Positions 34,639 through 45,840 of a DNA stretch of 64,000 bases are shown in pieces. Each line of letters begins with the position of its first letter. Within the stretch, counting starts at the first letter, position 1. Source of the DNA: Gonatopus flavifemur. Lineage: Eukaryota; Arthropoda; Insecta; Hymenoptera; Dryinidae. The notes below the pieces were generated by a model. It saw only the letters and a program-made list of their open reading frames with translations. It was not told the DNA's origin and searched no databases. Where the stretch lies: assembly GCA_018340375.1 (NCBI GenBank), contig JAFFJZ010000046.1, forward strand, positions 372,001 through 436,000, in the 5' to 3' direction. The translations under genes were made by a program, and so were the position numbers.

Positions 34639-37609
34639 ATGCCGGCTTTTAAAATCACTGCACTCGATAGATCGAGAAAAGTCCTCGTGTCAGAAGAAGA
34701 TAACTTAGAACAACTCATACAAGTTGCTCAATGCACATTGGGTCTTCCAGATGTTGGTGAATATAAGGTATTGGAATGTGTGGATGATTATATTCAGAGT
34801 ACTTAATGTGTGCACTAGAATGAAAATTGATTTATTGCAATGCTCATTGATTGCAGTTGGTTTCTTGTCGATCAAATGACTTGTGTGTCCTCATGTTTCA
34901 TTCTTCTACTTTTTCCCATCACATTCACAATGAACAAGCCTCTGAAATTTCGAAGTATTTGCAATAAACGAGTTTTTACTGCATTGCATTAATTCATATA
35001 TAGCGCATCTGACATATTCATACTGAAACGCAACTTTCAAATACGCTCCTCTATTTGCATTTTTTCCCATAATTCTTTTGTCAAAAACTTTGATGTGCGT
35101 AGTATCATTTGATAAAATCATACCTTCAAACCACCATTATGAACAATATGGAATGGGATACAGATCCATGTATAATCAGGTTATTTTACTGATTGTACGA
35201 AGGAAAAACAAATCCCAAAATGTACATTTGGGGTGCACCCCTAGTAAAAATTTTCATTTCGGTTCGCCAAACGGGCTTGGTGCGGACGTTTTGCGTCTTT
35301 TCATGGTATTGTTGCAGGCGTAGTGCGGGCGCATCACGTCTGCAACAATGCCGCACCAAGTCCGTTTGGCGAACCCAAAATAAAAATTTTTACTCGGGAC
35401 TCCACGTTAACCGTAAAGATTTAAAAAATATGATCCTTGTTCAGAATTATTTAGTATGCTTTTTTTCTTGCAGATTGTGCTTGAAGACGATGGCACAGAA
35501 ATTCCAGATTTTACTTGTTTAATTCAATTAACACAGCAGTGCCCAGGTACCATAATATGTTTGATGTTATTAGAGAAACATGAGATGTGGCAATCCCGTT
35601 CTACAGGGACAGAACCACAACACTCAGACCACCAATCCAATCGCGGTGAATATCATTCTTTCAAATACGTTCAAATATATGTCATATGATGAATTTCGAT
35701 AAATTTTCGCATCGTACTCATAATTACAGGAACTTCTTGTGGATCATCTGATTCAACTAATTCCGTGCGTAATGGAAATTTTACACAAGCGTCAACACAA
35801 GGCCATCCTATCAACTGGCTTGATATTATACCTACAGGATTTACGAATCGACCCGATAACGCATCTTCTCTTGAATTGCAACTGGTTAGAAATGCGGCGA
35901 AATATATAAACGACGTTTGGAAAGATCGTTCACTGGGTTCCGCAGAAATAATGGCTCAACAATTGATTGCGAAATTACCCAAACCTTTTGAACAAAGGAC
36001 TTGGAATGTAGGGAATGATGAGACGTGCATTGTACATTCTGGAGAACATGCTTTGAAAACTTGGATCTATGACTGTGCCAGATATATGGTCAGTCGAAGA
36101 CCCAGAACCGTAGTTGGCACTCAGGACTCCAGCAACTGTGATAGTGATCTTGATGCTCAAAACCGACTTTCAAAACATCAAGATAGTCACGGATGTGTGG
36201 CTTATGAACCAGCTCTACCAGATAAAGAAACACCACAGACACAGGAAAATCAGAAGGAACAGTTGAAGGTGGCGCTGAAGAAGGGTGAGACACAGGGAAA
36301 GCTTATACAATCTCTTTTGAACAACACTTACGCATCTCAACGTCATATTATAAACCACAGAGAGGAGCTTAAATTGACTTTAGCGGACATTCTTGAGAAT
36401 CACTGGCCACACTTGCGCATAACAGAACATTTTATGCTCCACGCTTCTACACTCCTGGGAAAGGATGTCTCTGAAGTATGGAATAAAAATATTAACATGA
36501 AAGTTGAACATTCAGTGAGTTACTTCAAATCAATATGTACTATACAAAATATGAAGAAAAAAAATTGCGCCCCGTATTTATCCCTCATTTGGAATGAATT
36601 TCAAAGTGCGAATACTGCAGCCAAAGAACTAGAAAGTCGGATTCCACAAACTTTGGTTATATTTCCAATTCTGGCGCATTATTTTTCTGAAGCCAACATA
36701 TTCACTGTTTTGGTGAGTAACGTTTCTCGTCGACATTTTTAATTAACATTCTAATTATTCAGTAAGTGTTTATATGAGTCTACTATTCAAGTGCACGACC
36801 AAACCCGGTTACTTTGATATGTGTTAATCCGCTTGTTAATACGAGTACTACTCGTATCGCTCGCATTACTTGAAGTAGACGATTGATATAAATTCTTACT
36901 CGGTTAATGCCGGATTGACGCAATAATACTCGAATGCTTGAGTATTCGAAAATCCAAATCTTCAAGTATCAATAAAATTTGTAAGATATATATGAATTTC
37001 TTCTCATATTGATCTGAATGACCATGAACCTCATTTTCAGGATCCATCGGCTACGCAATCTGATATTGAAGGTGTAGATTCGACGCATCCTGTGTTGATA
37101 TTGAAAGGTATTATTCTACTAAAATGAATAACGAAATATACGGTTTTTTACACTGAGGATTATTTCCAGGACGATCTTTATATGACGAAAATTGCTCGTG
37201 CTTTGTCATCATCGAAAAAAAAATAGTTTTGGAACCTGCCACTGTATTACAAGGAATATTGTGTTGCTTCTTAAGTTTTTTTGTATATGGATATAATTAT
37301 ATGTCCGATCAAACATTAACTATGGAATTTATTCAGCGGTGAGTGATATTTATGCGGGAGAGATCAATTTTATTTTTGACACACCGTTCCTCAATCAATG
37401 CTTCTTCCAACTACAACAATTCATATACAAGTTGGCCTATTGTATTTGTTTGATAATCATAATAATTTTATTCCCGCAGAATGTTTCTAAGTATCGATCC
37501 TGATCAAGGACATCGTAAAGGAAGAGTGACCAAGGCTTCTGAATTGAAAAAAGATACTCAAGTGAGGCGTCTTATCACAAGTATTGTGAAAAATTCATAC
37601 TTTGGGTGA
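34639..37609 (+). CDS. CIDE-N domain protein, second gene of the CMC element (six exons)
   Basis: Exons 34639-34767, 35474-35645, 35730-36712, 37041-37107, 37170-37338 and 37480-37609 join in phase through five GT-AG introns to give 549 residues with no stop. Residues 1-83, encoded by exons 1-2, match the CIDE-N fold found in DFF40, DFF45 and CIDE proteins: FKITALDRSRKVLV, LEQLIQVAQCTLGLP, then IVLEDDGTEIPDF and TIICLMLLEK. In those proteins CIDE-N mediates head-to-tail homo- and heterotypic assembly. Residues of about 130-440 (WLDIIPTGF, ALKTWIYDCARYMV, DILENHWPHLR, LPYLSLIWNEF-like blocks) vaguely recall second proteins beside similar transposases and SAMD3-like proteins, but I assign no function. 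The last three exons look like a conserved C-terminal domain. A polyadenylation-type AATAAA occurs near 38080. I infer an accessory factor for transposition or self-assembly; host-gene capture is an alternative. Confidence 0.82.
35238..35398. mobile_element. palindromic MITE in intron 1 of the CIDE-N gene
   Basis: A left arm (CCCCTAGTAAAAATTTTC, then GGTTCGCCAAACGGGCTTGG) and an inverted right arm (CCAAGTCCGTTTGGCGAACC ... AAAATTTTTACTCGGG) enclose a short GC-richer loop. It is about 161 bases. The insertion lies well inside the intron, 76 bases before exon 2, and does not touch either splice site. Its ends (CCYNAGTAAAAA) resemble those of 48233-48603. Confidence 0.8.
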
Positions 37610-38448
37610 AGAAGATTGATAACATTAAATCAGACTCTATTAAACGTTGAGGTACCAAAGAAATACCACAGGATATTTAGAAAATACACTTCCTGCTATG
37701 ATTTTTCATATTCCCATAAGTATTACGAAAGCAGTCATATTTTACTTTCGAATTATTTATTCTTATCAAATCGTTTCATTTATTCTAAATATTTATTAGC
37801 TATCAACATTCATGTTCAATTTATAAAGTTCATTTTATATTGAGATTCTGATATAAGACGTGTACTATGTTCCTACATTGTGTGAACTGACAAACCAATT
37901 TCATACAAGTTTCAAGTTTATTTCATAGGAATGTTATCAACATTTCATCGAGTATTATTGATGCGTAATATAAGACTGATCCATTTATGTATAATTCAGA
38001 ATTGATAAAGTATTGTGATTTTCATTTATCATTAATGAACACATAATTATAACTATATTCAATTAAAGTGTTTGGTGAAAATAAATATGTTTTCCTTGAC
38101 GAATTATTTTATTCGTAGGGGAAATAAGCAACATTCACATTTTCCACCAAAAATAATTGGTGGTTTTCTCAGTTTTTTGAAGAGAAAACAAACTTGGATA
38201 ATCCATAATTGATCGATGAAAATATCGAATTTTATTAGCGAATTAAAATTCAACAACTTGAAAATTTATTTATAAATATCCTGAAATTTTTTAGTGAAAT
38301 TCTGGAATTCAGGACGATTTACGATTCATCTGGAAAAACACCAATCCTTTCTGGTAAAATTCAAAAACTTCCGAATTCATCGGTTAAAATCCCGAACTTC
38401 TTCCGGCAAAAAATTGTGATTCAAAATTGCAGAAAATCAACGGATTTC
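37610..38448. other. 3' flank of the CIDE-N gene
   Basis: AT-rich 3' untranslated or flanking sequence inside the CMC element. It has a candidate AATAAA near 38080 and no reading frame of note. Confidence 0.4.
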
Positions 38449-38992
38449 GGCACTTTTACCATAAAATTTCAGTAATTTTACCATACGATTTCGGTAATTT
38501 TGAGCCATTGGATTCCATATCTTTCCCGAGAATAATTGGTAAAATTACCATACTATTCCGGTAATCTCAAGTTACTCAAATCCATATTATTTCCGAAAAT
38601 GATCGGTAAAATTACCATACTATTTCGGTAATCTCAAGTTACTCAAATCCATATTATTACCGAAAATGATCGGTAAAATTACCATACTATTTCGGTAATT
38701 TCAAGGTACTCAAGTTCATATTATTTCCGAAAATGATCGGTAAAATTACCATAGTATTTCGGTAATTTCAAGGTACTCAAGTTCATATTATTTCCGAAAA
38801 TGATCGGTAAAATTACCATACTATCTCGGTAATTTCAAGGTACTCAAGTTCATATTATTCCCGAAAATGATCGGTAAAATTACCGAATAGAGTCAAAATT
38901 ATTCCCGATATCAATTGGGAATTTTACCGAAACTTCGGGTTAATTGCTTCCCGAATATTTTCGGTAAATTTACCGAAATTTTTTTTACAGTG
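38449..38992 (-). repeat. right subterminal array of the CMC element, 67-base units
   Basis: Five complete 67-base units start at 38516, 38583, 38650, 38717 and 38784, with a partial at 38851 and a decayed unit before 38516. Each carries CCGAAAATGATCGGTAAAAT, TACCATACTATTTCGGTAAT and ACTCAA. The TCGGTAAA/TTTACC words match those in the left subterminal region, so the two ends share motifs although the unit lengths differ. It ends in the terminal repeat at 38955-38992. Confidence 0.92.
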
Positions 38993-39128
38993 CATATTAT
39001 CGCGTTCATCGTTTTTATAAAAGTGTATTGTGGCTCCTTATATTCTCAGATGAGTTTTTCGTGAATGCATATCGTTGATGATTTCCCGGGGTGAATTGAC
39101 GATTGGCGCTAGGATGGCGCAACCTTAA

Positions 39129-39718
39129 CCTTCCGGCGGGCGCGCTGGTGTACAAAGTACACAGAAATCACTTTCTCACTGAAAATTTATCTGAAACGAA
39201 ATACAACCGGCCTGAGAGTCAGATGTATTCCTCCGTTGTTGATCATTTCTTTGCCCGATGACATTCGAATATCCCTGAAAAAGTATGTTCCTATCAAGAA
39301 TGGGAAAGCTGAGAGAGAATCGAAAGCGCGGCAGATGCAAGCTTTGTGACAACACAAGGACTACACAAAAATGTATCCAGTGCCATAGATTCATATGTGA
39401 GAAACATTCTTTAACGTCCGTAACTTGTCAGGAATGCTTGATTGAAACATCAGGTAATGATGTGTGATATCACATATCCGATGTTCCCTGATTGATAACA
39501 TTTCATTTTGACATTCTTTCATTCCCCATAATGTATTTTATTTTACAATTTTTATACTCTATTTTTTTTATTACTGCAAATTCAATATTGTTGATGAAGT
39601 TTTATATGTACCCAGACAACCTCTGTGTATCAGTATTCTCCCATGAATGTTCTATTCGTGCCATATTTATATCAATATTACGTTGTGTACTTTGTACACC
39701 AGCGCGCCCGCCAGAAAA
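39129..39718. mobile_element. piggyBac-like element, internally deleted
   Basis: TTAA lies on both sides (39125-39128 and 39719-39722). The inverted ends share CGGGCGCGCTGGTGTACAAA, followed by GTACAC, over roughly 34 bases with a few mismatches at the tips. The interior retains a piggyBac transposase C-terminal Cys-rich domain. Confidence 0.88.
39285..39467 (+). pseudogene. piggyBac transposase C-terminal zinc-binding domain remnant
   Basis: About 45 residues with Cys spacing GRCKLCDN, TTQKCIQCHRFICEKH and TCQECL, the cross-brace Cys-rich tail found at the C-terminus of piggyBac transposases, where it helps bind the element ends. The catalytic core is absent, so this is a deletion remnant. 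It sits between TTAA-flanked inverted repeats, which supports the assignment. Confidence 0.82.
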
Positions 39719-39722
39719 TTAA

Positions 39723-41162
39723 CAAAGATTGACCTAGCCTTGGCAGTTAGCAAGGCGCAAGCTTGGAATGATAACATTGTTACAGGCTCCATTGATGTAT
39801 TTTACCAATGACGGACCAACATTGGTACGATTATCGCAGTCAAAACAAGCGATTCGTGTTGTTTCGTTATTCTTCCAGAAGAAGAAGGAGAATAAAACAA
39901 GAGAACAAAATTTCAGCTACACGACAGAGTCGTTTATGAGAAAGTACTTTAAAGTGCAGGATCATTCTTCGTGCACATTGATATTATATGTGAATAAATA
40001 GATTTAAATTGATTTGAACCCAACCAAACATGTTCCCCCACGCTTCGACATTCACACTTCACACTAATACTCCCAAATTGTACCACTCAGACTTTTCATA
40101 CAACACTACATTTAATCGACTTCCCATTCAATTTTCTGTACTTGACGAAAGAAGAAGAGTATGTTGTTCAAACAGAGTTTTCGTAGACACATTCGCACCG
40201 ACACTTTGTGACGACGCGTCAAAACCCCGCCAGACGGGAAGAACAGGCCCCGAAGTGGTGACACTGGCCGTGAGGCCGAGGGAAGTACGAGGGGGAGAGA
40301 AACCCTCTCGACCCCGGCGCGCGTAACGAACTTCGACACTCTGTCACGATACCCGATACGAAGAGGACGCGATCGCTCACGGCCTTACTGATCGACCAAC
40401 CCAAACCTCCCCGAGACACGCGTTCGGACCTGGCTCAAGCAGACCTAGTAAATCTTGATGAGGGAAGTGTCCCCTCGGTAGAACCATCTGGAGCACTGTG
40501 CCCGTGAAATCTTCTTCACTGGAACTGCACAAGGTGACCGCAAGTTCTCTCCTCGCGCCCCGGCGGAAGAAAATCGGACGACAACCCGACAAGAGGAAAC
40601 GAGTATACTTCAACACACACACACCTTAGCGGTAAGCTACCTATATTCTAAGACCACGATTATGATTTTGTTCTTTCATATATATATACATATTTTACCA
40701 ACTTATTCTTGGGTCAATCCACGTGGGACCGGCCAGAAAACGAAAAAAAAGTTGCTCGATATTTTTTAAATTTTTCAGAAATTGTCAGTTGATTTGCCAG
40801 TGTATTAGGAGTCAAAATGGATGGTTAAAAACTTTTTAAACTTCTGGTATTTTTGTTTACGCGCATTTCTTGAAGCCCTTGCGAGCATGTTCTAATCAAA
40901 ATGGTGCTTCACGAAAAACCTCATAACTTTTTCAGTTTTGAAGATATCAAAATGATTCCAAATCCATTTTATTCGGGAAAAAACGGAGTGAAATCCTGGT
41001 AGGAATAATTTCCTCCTAATCAGTAAAAAATTGTTCGGAATTGACTCCAAAAACTACACTTCATCCGACGGAAATTTCCATTTTTGACCTCAAAATTTCA
41101 GTAGAATGGAATAAGACTCAGATCTGTAATTCTTACCGTGGATAGATATCTTGTAGAACTAC
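39723..41162. other. non-coding, with a GC-rich island at 40180-40620
   Basis: 40180-40620 is distinctly richer in G+C and CpG than its surroundings, and a good donor-like GCG/GTAAGC follows at about 40630. It may be a promoter and first exon of a host gene, or part of an unknown repeat. No frame in it has a motif I know. The rest is AT-rich and unrecognised. Confidence 0.35.
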
Positions 41163-41510
41163 TTTCAGTCGCAGTACCAAATCTCAGAAGTTCGTCCTTT
41201 TTTTCATGCAGTCCACCAAACATGACAACTGAACGTAAAACTGCAAAATTTGAAGCTGAATAACTCAGAAGGGACTGAGTGAAAAATTACGGAATTTTCA
41301 CAGAATGATCCTCTCATAAGTAGGAACTTATGATATAAATTTGATTGATGATATCGGAACGGCTTTGAAGATACAGGGCCTCAAAATTGGCTGGAAAATC
41401 ACGTTTATCCACATGAATTTCCGCAATGAGAATCAGACTGTGTCGGAACATTTCATTCATCTTATTAGCCGAGAAATTCCGGAAATTGATCAACGTGAGC
41501 TGAGAAATAT
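41163..41510 (+). repeat. outer arm of the inverted repeat (left)
   Basis: Near-colinear inverted match to 51516-51623 plus 53114-53370. Shared blocks include GCAGTCCACCAAAC, GTAAAACTGCAAAATTTGAA, GCTGAATAACTCAGAAGGGA and CACGTTTATCCACA. Confidence 0.85.
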
Positions 41511-43116
41511 TGGGCCACAAATTTCGATATTTTCCTGACGTGAACTGCCCTTACATATGTGTGAAATAGTATGGGAGTATAGCTACTTAGATACACTGTC
41601 ACGAAAATTAGTAAGTTTTCTTTCAATCAGTTCAGAATTCAGTTTTGTATACATGCGCATGAAATTTAATGTACAAAAAGATGAAACCGGCAAGTATAGT
41701 TCGATGTGAATATTTGATTTGGTTGATAGATGATATTGATGAGGTATAATTTCATGTAAAATGTATATGAAACTCAATTCAGCGGCCGGATCTAACAACC
41801 AGCCGCGCGCTCCAAAAGACGTAAAAGTATTGTCCAAGCCGTGACGTCACACACCAAAATTGAAAATTGGAATTTCGAAAAACAAAAAATACCAGGTGAT
41901 AGGTCTTGGAAAATCAACCCAAGTCTCCGTTTGTGATTTTTTTCTGTAATCAGTAGTTTCTTCGTAAAAAAATAAAAACTGAAAATATTTGCGGTCTGAA
42001 AATCAATGTTTTTCAACATTAAACTCGCTGTAACTTTTTTATTTTCCAACGTATCGAGATGAATTTGATCAATTTTTATTCGTGAGACCTTCCCGAAGGC
42101 CATGATGTTGAAAAAACTCTCAAAAAATCATTGAAAATTATTAATTTTTTAATCCAAAGTGATTTTTTAATCCAATCATCTTTTTCAAGCTTCGTATTAA
42201 AAAAGTGATGAATAAAGTTTGAGCAGGAGGAAACTTCCAGCGACAAAGTTGTTCGTTAGTGCATCGACCAACTTTGTGGAAAATTTCAGATCGATTAAGC
42301 TATTAGTCTGAAAGATACAGCGATTTTTTATTCATCAGCGCGTAACCTATATTCTTTATGATTCCTAAATAGTTGCACGTTAACCGTAAGAGACTGTATG
42401 AAACACGAGTCCACTCGATTCCTCAATACAGGTTTATGTCTCTTGTGTCGAATAATTCGAATATCAAGCTTTTTTTACATGACGGATTCTTTATTATAAA
42501 CAAATAAACCAGTTGTTCAAAACAATGTTATGAACGAAAGCTTGATATTTGAGACAAATTGTGTAAACAAACAAGTTTCTTCTTCTTTTCGTTGAGGAAT
42601 GAATTATGTATGAACTCTGTTTCCAATACTACGATCATTTATTCATATCATCAATTATAATTATATCCAAAAAATGGAATTTTTTTTTAATAATGAATTG
42701 TATCGGTGTCTCAATACTTCAATTTTCTGATGAAGGAACATTGAGTAAAACATCATTCATACAAGATTTATTCTTTATTCTTCTAATATATCACTGAGGA
42801 TAACATGTCCCATCAATGAATAACGGTAAACATTTTGGAAAAAGTCATATACTCATTTCCAGGATTCAATGAATATCAGGTATTAAAATTTGTTCAACCA
42901 TTTCATTTCAAGGTAATTCATGAACTTTTTAATGAATAAAATATGAAATTTTATATAGCTTTCAAATGAAACAATAATTTAGAATACAAAAAGAGAATTA
43001 AAAATGAAAACAAAGAATGAAATAATTAAAAGAAAATTAGAATTCTCATTTTCTTCGTTGCTTTTTCGAACCATCTGTTTCTGATTTTTGGGTTTTACTA
43101 GTCTTGCTTATAGCTT

Positions 43117-45483
43117 CTATCGACGATTTGTTGAATAAACCATCAAAAAACTGCTGCTCAAATACTTCATTAACGCTGGGACATCATTCAATTTTTGTTG
43201 ACTTATTCCGACCGAATCAGCTAATGGTGTATTCAACAAATCATCAAAAACAATATTTGATTCCACAGTGTGACTTCTCGGTTTTCCACTATAATCATGA
43301 AACAACTCAATTTGTTTATTTGGAAAATATACCATTTTTACCGGATCTCTGATGTGCAAATCTGTCGGTTTTTTAATTCCATCTAATAAAGTTTCGAAAT
43401 TTTTAACCGTACACGCAGAATCTTCTATTATTTTGAATGGTGGTTTTCTCGCATTTTGAATTATGTCATAGTATTCTTCATCGGTTTCTATGGTCTCTAT
43501 TTTTCTCATTTTTCGTCCATACATCCCAAAATTGCGGTCACATGAACAACAAGAATGTCCACGTACAGGAAATAAATGTTGGATCTCAATCTGTGATTTT
43601 TCAGACAACAAAGACAAAAAATGCATGACCAAATAATTTTTATTTTGCCCTCCACAACCATCCGAAAATAGATAAATTTTATCGTAGTAAGAGATTTCCA
43701 ATTCGCGACAAATTGTATTATAGAGGAGATTGCACACCGTATTTGCTCCTTTTTTGTATTTGCCTTCGATAAAAAAATACATATAACTATATTTTTTTGA
43801 TCTCCGAAAGTATCAACATTGAAAACGTGCAACCATATGAGTCGTCGATAAAATTGATCTGAGACCGGAATTTTTGGAAGAGGCAAATTCTGGCCAAAAT
43901 CAAATTCCAAACATAAAACCTGATTTTCAGTGAGCATAGATTTTTTCAACAATTTGTGTTGATCTACAAGTTCTTTGTGTTCCATTAAATCTTCATCATT
44001 TGCATCATTTTTATATTCGAAACAGAAGTTACAAACGTCAGTACGTGGCTTTGAAAAGGTGAAATTCAAATTATGATTAAAATATTTGATATAAGTTGAC
44101 TCGCTTGAGGGAACATTCGAATCGCCCGCTCTACTGGTATAATACAGTCCGCTCTCTCAACAGTGCCACTCTGAATAGTGCCGATTCTCCTCATTCGTGC
44201 TCGAACACTACCCCCACCATCCATCACGCTATCGTGTGGCATCACATTTGAAACCGTTCCTCGCAATAGTGCCACCCGCAAATATGATCAAGAACTCTTC
44301 ATAACTGATGTTCAATTACTCTGATCCATGTTCCATCATGGCAAATGTGTCTAGATGAAGGATAGGAAATTGGTGTGATTACTTTGGAATTAATCAAGAA
44401 GGAATAACCGAAAAATGATACAAATAAATTCAAACATCAAGTATGTATACAGGAATGTGAACTCATGAATGTGATTTCATGAACTTTAATCATTTCTTTG
44501 GATACAAAAATATCTAATATCAAATGAAAAATAGGAAAAAACATTATACCTAATATCACCAGAAGACAGAAAAGAGTAATTTTGCATACAAAAGCGTGTC
44601 GCACTATTGCGAGAGTGGCTTACGAATGTTGAGAACATACGCGTACGCCAATGGTGGGGGTACATGAGTTCTAAGAAAAATACTCCCCTACTCTCCCATC
44701 ACCGGCACTGTTGAGAGAGCGGACTGTACTCGAGAAACAAACTGTACAATTTAGTTAACGTTGAATCAGGATTATCAAAATACTGCAATGAGGAATCTTC
44801 ACGCTTATAATGGGACTCCGAATGAGGTATAGACGAGCAATGTTCTAGAATAATTTTTTTCACGTCAGGAGTCAATCGAATCGGACTCTCCTTGCTTCCT
44901 TTACCTCGGTTATCTTCTAGAGACTTGTTATTTTTCATTTTATTCTGGATTATAGCGAGTCTAAACTTATCAATTTTCAGCAGAGAACATAAAAAGCTTC
45001 GACACACTGATAGATGGTTTGTTTGATGATGACAAAAATATTCCCACGAAGTAATTTTATTCATTCTTCCTTCCGATGAATTTGGAGTTTTCATCATCAT
45101 TCCACGCAATAAACAATTTTGAGCGGTATATTCGCCAGTTGATTTCCAGAAGACATGAAGCAACTCTTTTTGCTGCGAGATTCCAATTTTTTCTGTAACA
45201 TTCCTTCCTGCAGCAAGATTGAACGTTTTCAAACTCTTTTGCCACGACAGTCTTGTTGAAACGGGATACATACTCATTGCCCTAAGATTAAAAACAGATT
45301 TTCATTGCAAGAATTTCCAGGAAAAGAATATCAATGTTTTGAAACCATCAATCATCTAAGAAATCTTGTTTCTACATTCATATAACTTACCTTGTTTCTT
45401 GCTGTTTTTTTCTCATTTTGTTTCCAATTACTCTCATTTCTAGTTCGTTTTCTTGCATTGATTGAACTTTCCGCAACGGACAT
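43117..45483 (-). pseudogene. GGQNKN-type DDE transposase, two exons, broken
   Basis: Exon 1 is 45391-45483 (31 codons from ATG, basic, INARKRTRNESNWKQNEKK), ending at a GTAAGT donor. The 109-base intron ends TTTTAATCTTAG, and exon 2 starts at 45281 with GNEYVSRFNK in phase. Later blocks are CCRKECYRK (a Cys pair), SVCRSFLCSLLKI, HSESHYKRE, TDVCNFCFEYK, LEFDFGQNLPLPKIPVSDQF (probable first Asp), FSDGCGGQNKNYL (second Asp), LFPVRGHSCCSCDRNFG and a C-terminal LLDGIKKPTDLH region. This family is multicopy in arthropods and other animals. Lesions: one extra base in an A-run (45187-45192), the MITE at 44145-44726, and one missing base in the run at 43792-43798. Removing the MITE with one TA restores an open frame, so it hit a frame that was intact at that point. 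Confidence 0.87.
44145..44726. mobile_element. Tc1/pogo-type MITE inside the GGQNKN transposase gene
   Basis: A perfect 23-base terminal inverted repeat starts CAGTCCGCTCTCTCAACAG at both ends. TA lies on both sides (44143-44144 and 44727-44728). A second, inner inverted pair contains GCAATAGTGCC and GGCACTATT-like words. It is 582 bases with no coding capacity. CAGT-starting ends with TA duplication point to the Tc1/mariner/pogo group. Confidence 0.92.
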
Positions 45484-45529
45484 TTTTGAGGAATGAAAAC
45501 AAGAGGGTATTTATGTACGCTGTTAAATG

Positions 45530-45840
45530 AGTAGATAATTTTCAGATAATAATTATTTCAATATAGCGAACTTTCACTGAATCAAATTCAGAGGATATTT
45601 AAGCATAATCAGTCAACGTCACAACTTACACTCATCTGTAAACAAAAGGAAGCCGAAAAACAATACAACAACGAATGAACCATACAATATGCACACGTTC
45701 GGCTTTCTGTTGTTTACGAATGAGTGTAAGCTGCAATGTTGGCTAATTAGATAGAAATATTCCCTGAATTTGAATCAGTGAAATGTCACTATATTCAAAT
45801 AGTTGTCATCCGAAAATTATCTATTTAGAACATTGATGTT
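45530..45840. repeat. head-to-head duplicated promoter region of the GGQNKN gene
   Basis: Sequence upstream of the minus-strand ATG (45530-45680) is repeated in inverted orientation at 45690-45830: TAATTTTCAGATAATAATTA against its mirror, TTCACTGAATCAAATTCAG, TTACACTCAT.TGTAAACAA and GAAGCCGAA. The centre lies near 45685. Confidence 0.8.

Larger units (their letters stand above)
26623..38992 (+). mobile_element. CMC/EnSpm-like two-gene transposon, apparently intact
   Basis: The ends are inverted repeats: the left starts CACTGTAAAAAAAATCGGTA, and the right (reverse complement) starts CACTGTAAAAAAAATTTCGG and also contains CGGTAAATTTACCGAA. CACTG termini are typical of the CMC (CACTA/Mirage/Chapaev) superfamily. 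A CA dinucleotide flanks both ends (26621-26622 and 38993-38994), fitting a 2-base duplication. Palindromic subterminal repeat arrays lie inside both ends. The interior carries a DDE transposase and a second multi-exon gene on the same strand. Three small MITEs have inserted without breaking coding sequence. At 12,370 bases it is large for an animal element. No stop or frameshift is visible in either gene. Confidence 0.85.

Noticed and set aside
38516..38895. Regular 67-base repeats as a CRISPR array
   Set aside because: Contiguous units without unique spacers, inside a eukaryotic transposon end.
41792..42103. 103-residue frame, and its twin at 46805-47062
   Set aside because: They are the two terminal inverted repeats of the 41781-47073 element, not a gene.
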